A stretch of 64,000 nucleotides of DNA from Siniperca chuatsi (lineage: Eukaryota; Chordata; Actinopteri; Centrarchiformes; Sinipercidae). Shown here one piece after another: positions 33,601 through 45,740 of the stretch (the first letter of the stretch is position 1; each line of letters opens with the position of its first letter). The position numbers and the translations under genes were made by a program. The stretch covers positions 19,073,323-19,137,322 of the forward strand of contig NC_058064.1 of NCBI RefSeq assembly GCF_020085105.1, given 5' to 3'. The notes beneath the pieces are model-generated. The model did not search any database. It was not told where the DNA came from and worked only from the letters and a program-made list of their open reading frames with translations.

Positions 33601-36225
33601 AAGGCGAACAAGACTTGCATTTAATCTCTCTCTGTGCATGTTTGCTGCTGTGGCCTTTACATTATTCTGATGACATTCAATTCAAACTTGTGCCGTGTTG
33701 GAAGTTTTACAGAAATTCCATTAGGTCTTACCTAGGAAGATAACGGTTGTGACATTTATGTTACAGAGTCTCCAGCACTTATCCAGACATGAGACCAACA
33801 TGTTAAATTGCCATCAGATTTACACAACATGTCTAAAAGAGGCGTTATTCTCTGCTAAAACGCCAGGAAGCTTGCGGCTTTATTTTGCCCAGTTCGATAG
33901 TTGCTGCTTGTGTTAACATCACATTGTCAGCGGAGTCTTGGCTACCTTCAGTTTGTGCTTGGCAAATGTCAGTAAACTATGAGGTTGCTAACTCTGCAGG
34001 CACAGATTTTAGTCAGGGGGCAGCTTTTCAGGGGAAGTGTTCGTGACGTAGTTTTTGAGGCTGTGATGTGGATGACAAGATATTATTGAAGGGGACAAAA
34101 GTATTTATTTAACGACATTGACAGAGTTTACCTGAGGTGGTCAGAGTGCATATGGCTGATGTAGATGAGATCCGCTGCACACAATCTGTCCAGGGAGTTT
34201 GCTGGAGGCTCATGGAGAAGCCACCAGCCTCTGGCAAATGCGGGACCCTTCAACCACGGGTCGAACATGAACCGCCTCTGTCCAAGCTGCAGCTCCATGC
34301 AGGCGTGGGTCAAGTACGTCACCTGGGAGGGAAGTTCCCAATTTTACAGGTGGCAGTCACATTATTACCTTGATGATTCTGTTGTGTCACAATGGACAGG
34401 TCTGAAAATGCTAATATGCCAAACCTGTGAATAGAGGTGGTTACTGTCCAAGTGAGGACGCATGAAATCATCACCTCTGATGTGGAGAAGATTTCTTATA
34501 GAAAAGATTTGCCAATGTTTGTCTTTTTACAATATGTAACTAGTTAGATATCGATATGCCATATCGCTGTTGTGTCATCTCTCTGCAATAAAGATAAATA
34601 ATCCTTTATTTAAATAAATAAAGTCATTCTATACAATTTCATTATATTTACAAGTGTTACAACATAGACATAGAAATGCAGTTTTTAATAGTTTGTGTCA
34701 AGCTTTTCTGCTGCAGTCCTTAAATGTCTCCACAAGACTAAATTATGTCAAAAGGTTACCTTTTCTTATCAAGAATTACGTGGTATTTATGTGGAGTCTG
34801 GTGTAAACAGTAGACTGTGTGAACAGCAGGATACATACTTTCACTTCTCCTTCCTGGAGCTCCAGAGGCTCTCGAGGGTCAGCCAGCCAGGGGTCAATGG
34901 GCCTCAACTCAACCAACTGAAGCCCCCCATCATCCAAAATCTCTACTTCTGTGTGTGACATAACATAAATGCTCAGAAGGATTTGCAGAAGTCAGTTACA
35001 TTGTTGTGAATGTCTTTAAAAGATAAAATAACAAGTTTCCCTTGTTTGAATTTTGACTCACAGCTCCACTCTCATTGAGCGTTACATACTCCCGGTACCT
35101 GCCGTGTTGCTGGCCGGTCTGCCGGGCCTGTGAGCTGGCTGGAGCTCTGTCAAGTGACTGGTCTTATAGAAAAGAGGAATTTATTTCCCTGTTGAGGGAT
35201 GAACGCTAATGTCCATTATAAAATTACCGGGAACCTGTGGTTATCTGCTGCGGGGTGTTTTGAAAGCGAGTCAAGTCTCTCACACGCCAAAACAGCAGAG
35301 AAGCTCCACAAACAGGCGCGACAGCAAGCAAGGGCCTGCTGTGAGCTGGCTGCAGAAGGGAGAGACTAAACTGACTGAGTGAGGGACTCAGTCACGATAT
35401 TTAAACCACCCTTCAACAGGGAAATAAAAGCCTCTTTTCTATGAGACCAGTCACTTGACACCAGCCAGCTCATGAGCCTGGCCACCGCCAGCAGATACAG
35501 GTCCAGATCCGGGCCCAGAGCTGGGTCTGGAGGTCGGTGTGTTTATCGAGGAAACTGTCAGCATAGTGCTTCAGAATGAACGTTTCCCATTACTCAACAA
35601 CACCCTCATAAACAGTAAATTCATCATATTCGGTGCCCCATGTCGATAGTTTCCAAGCTAGTGTAGCGGTCATATAATGGCGATCACGCTCACAGCTAGC
35701 ATCCAATCACAAGTACATGTCAAAGTAACAAGTACTAGCCAATCACCGCACAGTAGGGCGGGACTTGAAAAGCGGGTGAGGGAAAAAAAATGCGAGTGAG
35801 AGACATGTTCTTATTATACATCCATGGTGAGAGAGCGTTGTGCGTCAAAATGGCTCGAGTTAGAGGAAACATCGGAGAGAGTGAGCCTCAGTCACACCCA
35901 GATGAGGAGCAGCAGCTCACTGTCACGTCAGTGCACACAGGAATAGAAGTTCTAAGCAAATCAAAATATAATATACTATAATACAGGTCAGAAAATAAGT
36001 GTCATTATTGTTAGTTTGGTGTGTGCACATTTATTGTTTAACTGTCTACTCTTTATGGCTACCTCTTTATGCACCAAGGCATACAATTCCCTTTTCATTA
36101 CGGAGACTGTCAACATGTAAATGCATATGTAGATTTATAGAAATACAATGAACTTGAACGTGTTAAACAAAACTCTACCCACTACCCTATATGCATTTTA
36201 ATTAAATGTCAAGGTTATTTTGTCT

Positions 36226-36293
<68 letters not shown>

Positions 36294-36384
36294 TGAGTAG
36301 AAAAACTGAAACGTTAAAAAAAGTAAAATATGTTTTAAAAAGGTCCAGTGTGTAACATTTAGGAGGCGTTATTGGCAGAAATGG

Positions 36385-36427
<43 letters not shown>

Positions 36428-38817
36428 GCTAAAGAGACAGATATATATTTCTCAGGAGTTGACAGGGAACAAAACAGAGCTAAAAGGAAAGTGAATATTG
36501 GACTTTTTTTTCGCCAGGTGGCCAGAAACATGATCCCAAATGAATGCTAATGTTGCTCTCTAACTGCAGGATGTCTAAATAGGCAACGGTTAAGTTTGCC
36601 ATATTAACTTAAAAGGTGATAAAATGTCAATGTTGTGTTTACAGCTTGTTTCCAAAGCCCCCAAGCAACCAAAAATCTGTTAATGCAGGTTTAAATATAG
36701 CTAAATCCTGATTGGTGCATGGAAATGTGTTACATCAACTTTCTCCAGAAAAAAATACAGACAGAAATCCTGTAGTGCACCATCAGTCAACTGGAGACAG
36801 GGGCTTGTCTGTGATGCTTTATAGATACCAGGATGAGATAATCTGTTGTCAGAATAGCACATAATGTTTGTCAAAGGAGCTTACAGCTTTAAAGTTAAAA
36901 TACCCCTCCACTCAAAAATGTGTTTTTCTTATGTTTAAGTCCCCTAAAATGTCAGACCTTGACCTTACTGACTTGAGTTTGTCACTAGAGAGGTGTTTTC
37001 ACATTCCTCTACTGAAGGGGGAGATGTCTGTACACCTCCCTAAAATCTGACATTCAAACGCACTCCAGGCAAGCTAGGTTTGGGACGTCACAAATTCGAA
37101 AGCCAATCACAATGCCACTGGCAAAGAAACCTGAAACCTCCAGCTGACTTCTCAGTACAGAGAGCGAGAGTTTGCACTAAGTTAGCGTGGTGAAAGTTTT
37201 GACGGCAAACATGGTAGAGTGTGCAGTGTTTGGATATATTATTGTATGTTTCACAACCATTAATGCTGTGTCAGCCACTGCCAGTTGCACACAACATAAA
37301 CAAATAAAAGACCACAGAGTGCCACAGGAAGTCATTCCTGCCTGTGGCCATCAAACTCTTTAACTCCTCCCTCTAAGGGTCAGTCTCTATCACCCTAATT
37401 CATTAAACTGGACATTGACCATTACATCTATGCAATACTTGACATAATTGTGCAATATCCTGTGTTAATACTCCTGTGCAATATACTCTTTTCAGTTTAA
37501 AATTAGCTATTTATTGATATTGATATTTATTCATACCTCTATTGCTGCTGTGCAATATCCTCCATCTCATTATAACCTTAATAAGCTACACTTAACTTGA
37601 CAGTTCATGCACTATTACTTTATACCATATTATTATCATCAACCAGTAAACCCACTTTGTACTTCACACTTATTTTAATTTTATACTTATACCCACTTGG
37701 TACTTAATTTATTTTCTGACCTGTATTATTGTGTATTATATTTTTTGCTTAGTACTTCTATTCCTGTGTGCACTGACGTGACTGCTGTAACAAAAGATTT
37801 TCCCCTCGGGGATCAATAAAGTATTTCTGATTCTGATTCTGACACATAAAAATTTATCACAGACTCAGAGAACATTTAACACTAAATGTGACTCCCAAAA
37901 GATGCATAGATAATACCAAATTGATTTTAGGAAGATAAACATAAGATACAATTAAGGGGATTACCTTTTACTTTTCCAAATCACTTCAACATTTTGGGAA
38001 AATAAGCTTATTTGCTCTCTTGCAAGAGTCTTTTTAAATTGTCCAACTATTCACTTTCACTGGTACTCCACCAGTTTAGTATTGCACTTCTATAAAGTTG
38101 GGGGACTCACAAGACAGAATTTAAAAACTGGTTAAAACTGAAGCAGCAGACACTGAGATATCCTGACTAGTCCCTAGTATGGGTCCATACACAGTTCCAA
38201 ACACACTGGATCTGACATTTCCCATAATGCAAATCAATAGCCTCCTTCATTAGACATTCCCTGACTTCAAACTTGATGTCCCCAGTTTGTATTGCAGGGT
38301 TTCTGTTATACATTCGTAGTCTCCAAGGCCAAGCTGAAAAGACATTAAATCAGTGGAATGCCCCTTTAGGTTGTCCTGCATTTTTTAATCCTTAAACCAA
38401 AACACTTGGCAGAGGTAGTAGCAAAACTTACCAAGCTCATCCTGCAAGAAGCTGTCTGGTGGATTCACATATTTCATTGTTGACACATTTAACTTCCAGT
38501 TGTGTTTAGTGCATTTGACAGTCCTGTGAAAACAGAGCAGTCTGTCTGTAATGAAAGGTTAGATTGACACAGAATAATCCCTGATATGTGCTTCTGTCAA
38601 AATGATCTCACCTGCCATCCAGGTCTTCGATGTCTTTGATGAATAACCCTCCTTGGTGTTTGCATTGGTTCTTGCACGCTTTAAGGCCATTGTTGCCCTT
38701 GTATATGATGTAACATTTACTGTCTTCAGGGTTTTTCTTGAAATTGACTCCCTCTTTGAGTGAGCAGACTGCTTCAGCGTCCAGTGATAGCAACACCTTT
38801 GCTGTTTGAGAGGTCAT
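24656..38817 (-). CDS. cmah: CMP-N-acetylneuraminic acid hydroxylase
   Basis: CMAH converts CMP-Neu5Ac to CMP-Neu5Gc in the cytosol, using electrons from cytochrome b5. Coding exons in order: 38817-38612, 38523-38432, 34948-34839, 34322-34132, 32654-32574, 32468-32402, 32065-31984, 31881-31744, 31294-31159, 30832-30689, 29049-28875, 27793-27677, 26157-26042, 24791-24656. They total 1791 bp, or 596 aa plus TGA, against about 577 aa in mouse. The Rieske iron-sulfur ligands are present as C52-x-H54 and C73-xx-H76. A metallo-beta-lactamase-like HxHxDH motif sits at 193-198 (HMHSDH). Other hallmarks are MILMDGVHPEMDTC, LNTVDCTRPNGG, GGASGFPMTF and RIYCPFAGYFVE. No stop or frameshift was found, so the gene looks functional, unlike the human pseudogene. 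The start chosen is ATG 38817, just after a TTTAG acceptor, so a non-coding leader exon must lie upstream. Odd points are a weak donor at coding exon 10 and a C-terminal CVVL; both are discussed under findings. Confidence 0.95.
25080..25530. repeat. Degenerate minisatellite in cmah intron 13
   Basis: Repeated variants of GTTGAAGTGTCAGTTGAA and TAAGCACTGA recur roughly every 35-45 bp. The copies are diverged. On the minus strand they leave a Ser/Thr-rich open frame (25565-25341) that is a by-product of the repeat. Confidence 0.65.
28186..28480 (+). repeat. Dispersed fish repeat, family E (copy 2)
   Basis: Diverged copy of 16010-16270 in cmah intron 11, with GGTCCAGAATGAAATATCTC, CAACAACTATT and CCCTGACTTTTCCTCCAG. 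Confidence 0.6.
30836..30862. repeat. CA/TG microsatellite at a cmah splice acceptor
   Basis: An interrupted CA repeat. On the coding (minus) strand it is a TG repeat forming the polypyrimidine tract just before the acceptor of cmah coding exon 10. Confidence 0.9.
35110..35490. repeat. Long inverted repeat in cmah intron 2
   Basis: Arms of about 75 bp at 35115-35193 and 35408-35490 are imperfect reverse complements. Each contains GAGCTGGCTGG, TCAAGTGACTGGTCT, ATAGAAAAGAGG and TATTTCCCTGTTGA in the sense of the left arm. The loop is about 210 bp. It may be a MITE or a hairpin-forming foldback. Confidence 0.65.
36227..36290. repeat. CA microsatellite, 32 units
   Basis: Uninterrupted (CA)32 in cmah intron 2. 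Confidence 0.97.
36337..36620 (-). repeat. Dispersed fish repeat, family B (copy 2) with TAA microsatellite
   Basis: Inverted relative to copies at 10360 and 62280. It contains an uninterrupted TAA/ATA run of about 14 units at 36385-36425. It starts with AAAGGTCCAGTGTGTAACAT, a frequent terminus of this fish repeat. Confidence 0.65.
36890..37135 (+). repeat. Dispersed fish repeat, family D (copy 1)
   Basis: Shares CTCAAAAATGTGTTT and GTCACTAGAGAGGTGTTTTC-like blocks with 52920-53085. Non-coding. Confidence 0.5.
37312..37846 (+). mobile_element. LINE 3' end (5'-truncated)
   Basis: Retains only the last codons of ORF2 (SFLPVAIKLFNSS) and the 3' UTR, ending in GATCAATAAAGTATTTCTGA plus TCTGAT repeats. 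It is nearly identical in layout to 2240-2968 and lies in cmah intron 2. Confidence 0.8.
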
Positions 38818-39089
38818 TTTACCTAAAGACACCAGATCAAATAAAAAATCAATTTAAGTGGAATTAAAAAATAATAAGGTAGCACATAACCACCCCCTTT
38901 AGCACAGCTGAATTATGTACACACTTCTGAAACAAGATAAGACAAAAAAGTGAGTGAATATTGTAGGAAAGAATTTAAATGTAATTTTTTCAACAAGATG
39001 TAATCAATTGTGTATATATTTATGTTACCTTGTCCTTTGTCATTTTGGCTATTTGCCTGGACTAGAGCAGAAAATATGCAACTGTTGCA

Positions 39090-40650
39090 ATGCTACTATA
39101 CAAGCAACCCCAGTGAGAGGGGTTATATGCAGAGGCTATGGGATATATGGATGCTTTGAAACCCAACATCTACACTAACAAAGAAACAACTCCTAGCTCA
39201 GTGTTCTAACATCTGCAAGTGGCAACTGCTATCACAACTAGAGATTGATGAGGTACAACAAACATGCTATGGCAAGGGGGAGCCAGGACGACAGGTCAGG
39301 GGGGAGATATCATCGTCATCCCCACACTCCCTTACGGCACAGACTCACTTAACACAAGGGCGACTGATGTGAGATCGAAGATCATGACCAAGCTGAGCCC
39401 CCAACTACAACAACTGTTCACGACTGCACCAAGGCTAAGTGACAAAGTACCCTCTGAAAGTCTGCTAGAAGATGTGAATGCAGCACTACATACTATCTCT
39501 ACTAAGACCATAACTGAGACCAATGAGCTGATATACGCCGAAGCAACAAAGATCCTAGAGATGCTTGGCTACAGGATGAACACCATAAGCCACAAAGAGC
39601 ATTATCCCCCATGGAGGAGAAGGCTAGAGGAAGTTAGTCAGCTCTCAGGTACAGTAAAGTGCAAGGAAGATAGGGCTACCTAAGAAATACAACAAGCTAT
39701 ATATCTGAGGCACTGGAGACTGCCAAACAAAGACTCACAGCTCTGGATATCTGCTTGAAGAGATACACGAGAGAAGCAGAAGCCAGGAGAATAAACTGGA
39801 TGTTCTCCACTGAACGATGATGTTCTCCACTGCTGAGACTGAACAGTACTGGAAGAACATATGGGAGAAGGAGACATTACATAACACCAGTGCTCAGTGG
39901 CTAGTGGATCTAAGAACAGACCACAGCAATCTGCCAGGATGAAGAGGATGAACCATAGTGGAGAGACAAGCCCCTGCACGGCATGTACCACAGACAGATG
40001 GTAGTGAACTGATATCAAGAAATCCTACCCAGACCCCAGCCCTAGAGGCTGGGGTCTGCCACACCAGACAGGATCCCAGGTGCAGACTGTGCAAAGATGC
40101 CCCTGAGACAGTTCAGAACATAACAGCAGGGTGTAAGATGCAGGCAGAAACAGTGTACATGGAATGCCATAACCAAGTGGCTGGCATAGTGTACAGGAAC
40201 ATCTGCCATGAGTATGGGCTAGAAGTCCCAAAATGGAAGACGTCTCCTAAGGTAGTTGAGAATGACCAGTCCAGCTCCAGACCGACAAACTGGTGATGGC
40301 TAACCATGTGTTGATTGACAAACAGCAGAAGAAGGCAGAGGTGATAGATGTAGCAATCCCAAGAAACAGCTAAATCAAGAAGAAGGAACACGAGAAGCTT
40401 GAAAAATACCAAGGGCTGAAAGAGGAGCTAGAAAAGATGTGGAGAGTAAAAGCAACAGTGGTGCCAGTGGTAATCTGAGCACTGGGGGCTGTGACCCTCA
40501 AACTGGGAGAGTGGCTCCAGCAGATTCCAGGTACAACATCTGAAGTCTCTGTCCAGAAGAGTGCAGTCCTTGGAACAGCTAAGATACTGTGCAGAACACT
40601 CCCAGGCCTCTGGTAGAGGACCCGAGTTTGAGGATGACAAATACAACCTG
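39090..40650 (+). mobile_element. Restriction-endonuclease-type LINE remnant (R2/R4/Rex6-like)
   Basis: The left part (about 39120-39683) encodes an N-terminal ORF segment (LRSKIMTKLSP-like, then HYPPWRRRLEE). The right part (about 39960-40620) encodes the zinc-knuckle and endonuclease end: CRLCKDAPETVQNITAGC, in which the usual His of the CCHC is Asn, then VIDVAIP and KKEHEKLEKYQGLKEELEKM. The central reverse transcriptase is missing and stops interrupt the frame. The clade is inferred from the CCHC plus PD-D-K style C-terminus. Confidence 0.65.
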
Positions 40651-40689
40651 TCATGATCCTGCTAGTCTACCTTGTTTATCCCTGTTATC

Positions 40690-41325
40690 CCCCTCCTTGT
40701 GTATTGTGAGTCCCCTGTTGGGTGTTGTCTCCTGTCTTGGTGTATGTGTGTCTGTCTGGGCAATCACCACCCACATGGTTCTCCCTCGCTACTTGCCGTA
40801 CACCTGAGGCTCTACAGTACAAAGTACAAGTGAATGATAAATTACATAAAAACAATAAAACAGACAGCTCAGGTAAGATAAGGATATGCTTTCTGATAAA
40901 AATGTACGTTTTGAGAAGAGACTTAAATGAAGACACTGACTCAGACAACCTCATTTCTTCGGGCAAGTTGTTCCAGAGCCTCAGGGCCCTGTTTTTTGAT
41001 TAAGACAAGTGAACAGGCTGTTACAATAATCAAGACGTGAGGAGATAAAAACATGCACAACAGTTTCTGCATCACTAAAATTTAAAATAGATTATAGATT
41101 TTTGCAATATTTCTGAGGTGATAAAAACATGATTGGACAAGCTTAGTGAAATGTTGCTCAAAACATAATTTGCTATCAAACAGGACACCAAGATTTCTTG
41201 CAACAGGCTTGATATGTTGTGACAGGTAGCCAAGTAGATGGCAGTATTTGTTTAGTGATATGTTGGGGCCCATGAACAAGGATTTCAGTTTTATTTGAGT
41301 TGAGCTGAAGAAAATTTATCCTTTA
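40690..41325 (-). mobile_element. L2-like LINE fragment
   Basis: On the minus strand it has an RT-domain C-terminal part, ARNLGVLFDSKLCFEQHF and KLVQSCFYHLRNIAKI. After a deleted stretch comes WNNLPEEMRLSESVSSFKSL with a 3' tail matching 24185-24395. It is broken by stops. Confidence 0.75.
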
Positions 41326-41383
41326 AACTTTCCTCTTTCCAGATGACACACCGAGTACCCTCCTACCTGTCTCCCTGATCACA

Positions 41384-42260
41384 TTAGCTGGTCCAGTCAT
41401 CTGGGAGCACTTCCGTACCACCCAGAGTCTGTCTCAGCTCCTCCCTGAAAACTACACGACATTCTTCCTTTTTCAACTTCCACCACTTTGTCCTCTGCTC
41501 TGCCTTTGTCCTCTTCATCTTCCTCACCACCAGAGTCATTTTACACACTACCATCCTGTGTTGTCTGGCTACACTCTCCCCTACCACTACTTTACAGTCA
41601 CTGGTCTCTTTCAGATTACAACGTCTACACAAGATGTAGTCCACCTGAGTGCTTCTACCTCCGCTCTTATATGTCACCCTATGTTCCTGCCTCTTCTGGA
41701 AGAAAGTGTTCACCACAGCCATTTCCATCCTCTTTGCAAAGTCTACCACCATCTGTCCTTCTGCGTTCCTGTCCAAGACCAAACCTGCCCATCACATTCT
41801 CATCACCTCTGTTCCCTTCACCTACATGCCCATTGAAATCTGCACCAATCAGCACTCTCTCACATCTGGGGATGCTCTGCATCACTTCATCTAACTCTGA
41901 ACATTGAACATCACCCCTTCAATTTCCAGCTTCAGACTCATCAACCTGTCTGATACTCTTTTCACCTCTAGAACATTCCTCACAAACTCCTCTTTCAGGA
42001 TATCTCCTACTCCGTTTCTCTTCCTATCTGACCCATGGTAGAACATCTTGAACCCTGCTCCTAAGCTTCTAGCCTTGCTACCTTTCCACCTGGTCTCCTG
42101 GACACACAGTATGTCCACCTTCCTTCTCTGCATCATGTCAATCAATTCTCTAGCCTTCCCTGTCATAGTCCCAACATTCAAAGTCCCTACTGTCAGTCCT
42201 ACATTCTTAGCTTTCCTCTTCTCTCTCTGCCTACGAACACACCTTCCTCTTCTCCTTCTT
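41384..42260 (-). mobile_element. RTE-type LINE endonuclease fragment
   Basis: On the minus strand the AP-endonuclease domain is readable in two frames. One has LNVGTMTGK, KVDILCVQETRWKGSKA and RKRNGVG at 42210-41891. The other has VTYKSGGRSTQVDYILCRR and ESVARQHRMVVCKM at 41885-41384. A frameshift separates them. The family is the one often misannotated in fish as craniofacial development protein 2-like. The RT domain is absent. Confidence 0.75.
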
Positions 42261-45200
42261 CGTCTTTGACAACCAACTGTTTACGAAAATAAGGTAAATA
42301 AAGAGAACTGGATACAGCATCAGAGGCAGGGCCCCGTTCATTCTTATGAAAGTTGCTCCAAGGGGCGCAACGGGTGCAGACCAAAAGTCCTCTGGACGCA
42401 ATTGGAAAGACCTACAACCAATCAGAGCAACGAAATGTGCTGAGCGACACATGCAAGTTGGGGTGGTGCTTGGTCCATTTTCAAGTCACAAACTTTCTCA
42501 AATTACAGTACACTAAAATGTGTTTCTGAAAACATTTGAGGTGGAAATTAGGAAATGCAGTAACAGAATCTTGATTCATATTTTATCAGCACTGCCTAGT
42601 TTGACAGTTTGATCTGAGTTTGTGAGCCTGGTGCCTTGCAATGTACCAACAAATCAAAGCAGCAAAAAGTGTGACGTGTGACTTCAAATCTGGATCGGTC
42701 ATCATATCAAACCTACCCCATATTAGACAAATGGCTGTGATTGGCCCGACCAAATCCAAGACGGGTGGAAATATGTTTGAATGGCAGAGGGGCCACACGT
42801 ACCTGCCAGAGCAAATGAAACATGAGCTTGGCAGATTTGTCTGGTTTCCAGGTTACTTCCAAGTTTAACTAACTTGGTTGTGATTGGCCAGTGAGCCCAG
42901 TCCTGAAACACGCACGCAGCACGCTCTCATACGCACCCCGAATGACAGGCACAGTGAGGGCCGCTAAAGAGATAGACAGGGCCAGATCACATTCATGGGC
43001 CGGACGGCCGGTAAAAACTTTGTAAAAAAAAAAAGATTTTTTGATGATGTGGGCAGCCCACCCAGTATGCCAGATGGACAGTACACCACTAGACCGCACA
43101 GGTTGTTCGGTAACAGTTTAGGTGTGTTACTAAACAGATCTAAGAATTTCAACGATCTTTCTTCCTCAAAAAAATGCACAAACTCAAATATTATGTCCAG
43201 CTCATACTCACTGAGGTCATGGACTTGGCATCTATTGACATCACTGTAGTCATGCTAAGGCTGGATTTGTCACACAAACTATTTTATCTACCATGCAGTA
43301 TGAGGACCCAAATGCAGAAGACCAGGAAGCGGTTTGTGGATGAGGCAGTCGGATGACTTCAGTATTATTTTTTTGGTGATGTAGCTTACAGGCAGGTACA
43401 GGCAGGCAGACAACAAACAAGTTAAATGAGTGTGATGACAAGGCTGATGGGTCCAGTGATGTGTGTTACCTGTGATTTTCTGTAAGTACCAAATACATGC
43501 ATTTCTTGTATATCAACTGCAGACAAATATCATATAGCAAATGTATTCAGTGGGTCTGCTGGAATTTACTGGCTATGGGGAAACACAAAGAGGTTGTGTT
43601 GTCTGTTGTAAACAGCCGCCGACAGTAGCTTCCACAAGATGCAAGAGCAAAACTAAATAGTTGTCTAATAAAGGAAAACGTATTAGCATTTGCTTTGTTT
43701 ATATGGCAACCACCTAACATTCAAACGATTGTTTTGAACTGACTGTTCGTGAAACTCCATATGGAAATGTGTTGTTTTTTTAAGAGCTGCTGTTTATTGT
43801 TGTTTGTTAGGTCACCACAGGCTGCTGTGGGTAACTGTGAGGTCACTATTTTGGTGTGAGCGCCATCTTTGTGCCAACTTGTACTACTTCAGTTCTTCCA
43901 TCAGTCCATGAGGAGAAACCACAGAGAGAGCTAGAAAAATGAGGCACAGTATTTAAATAAAGTAGATTTTTCACCGTGTGTGAGATACTACTTACTTCCT
44001 AGTGAGGCGCACTTCCACATTGGTGAGTCTTTAACAACATGTCTATAATTATGTATCTACTGTACATCTCTATAGCACAATCCCAGCATTTCTGGAGAAT
44101 CTTAAGCACTGATGCCAGAAAGGCTCAACTTTGGAATTGGTTAGTAACCCTGCAGTTTACATCTGTAGATCTAAAACCTGTTGGTGGTCGTCGGATGTGT
44201 GAGACACGGATGGCTGCTAAATTAAATTGAACATTTACTATAAACTCCTTTATAGACTGTTATGGTAAACTGATACAATGACGAAAAATAAAATCTCTGG
44301 AAAGAAATACAGTTGATTGTAGGATATAAAGATGAAAATTAGCTGTGCAGTTACACATCCTGCCATGACTCTAATGGGAATATGATACAAAGCAAAAACA
44401 AAAAAACAGTTCAGACTTTTTGAAATGAAATACAGTTTAATCATTCATTTTTATTAAGATTTGTATTACTTTTAATCTCAAATTATATATTTCAGCCCAA
44501 CTAAATTTAAATGCTCAGTAAACTTTGAAGTTGAGTGGCCAAGTGGCAACAAGCCACTAACTGTACTTGTTGAGATCTGGTTTTGAGGGAGAATATAAAC
44601 TACTTTAGATTTTTTGGGTGAGTAGTGACAGTTCGCCCCAAAAATGGTGCTGTGTTTATAGTATAATTACTCTGAATAACAACTGCGCTATTAGAATTTT
44701 ATAATTACTGTATTATAACCATTATTTCAATAATCAGATTAATTTTACTAATCCTGATTGTCAATATTATTACTTACTACTATTTGCCTGACAAATAGAT
44801 ACGTTTGGGGAAATAAATGGGGGGGAAATGCAAAGGGGAAATAATACATACATAAATACATATACATTTTTAAAATAAAGGAACAAATGAATTAATGAAA
44901 TAGGAAGTAAATAAATAGGGGGATTAATACAAATGTAAACAAATACAGAAGCAAATTAAAACAGAAATATCAATTTGTGTCACATTTGATAAATTATGTA
45001 ATGCCTACATTCATTTTAAATTATATTTTTGGTGTATTTAATGCATATTAATTTATTTATTGAGTCACTTTATTTCTTTTTGATCTAATAAGATACAACA
45101 ACTTTATACAAGTTAATGGCTTAACAATACTTTTGAGACATTTTTCATTTCAATAGTAAAGTCGGTTCATGGTCGACAAACGTCCGTCTGTCACGAGCCG

Positions 45201-45646
45201 TCTTCTGTTTCTGTTCACAGCTATTCTGTACAGCCGTCAGTGTTGGAGGCTGGTGAACAGACATGCAGTGAAGCCTACATCTTCCTTTCAAAATGAAAGG
45301 GCGAACTTTGTTCGAGTAATCAGTATGACAAGATAAGACAACTGCGAACTGAAACCTTACCGTTAAATTCCATTTCATTATAATTTTTTTATACATATAT
45401 ATTTAGATTTTCACAGGACCCCACTTCCGATGCAATTTAAAAAAAAAACAAAACAGCTAATCATTTCTGCTGCCTGAAACAGTTAAATGAGGGAGAATCC
45501 ACCTGTGTGTGTACAGAGCTCTTTACACTAGTTTTTATCACACACTCCTGCACAATGCCTATGATATAATAGCGACCAGTAGGCCTAATATGTCAATACT
45601 TCACGTTTAAGAGCATTTCAACAGGATAATAGTGCACCCGACTCAC

Positions 45647-45740
45647 CTCTGAACTGTATGGAGTTGTCCTCACTTCAGATAGGTAGAAGCCACTGCTCTG
45701 CTTCCTATGGCTCTCTCTTAACGCCACACCCCGAAGCCTG
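45647..45740 (-). other. Candidate non-coding leader exon for cmah
   Basis: The cmah start codon follows an acceptor, so a 5' UTR exon is expected further right. On the minus strand this segment ends in CAGAG followed by a strong GTGAGT donor, and an inverted CCAAT motif lies about 20 nt upstream of its proposed start. A second possible leader exon is 49025-48971 (CAG acceptor, GTAGGT donor). Both rest only on splice-site appearance. Confidence 0.25.

Noticed and set aside
36202..36531. Minus-strand open frame with poly-Ile and Cys-Val runs
   Set aside because: Created by the TAA and CA microsatellites.
41488..41907. Plus-strand Ser/Pro-rich open frames
   Set aside because: They are antisense shadows of the RTE-type LINE endonuclease.
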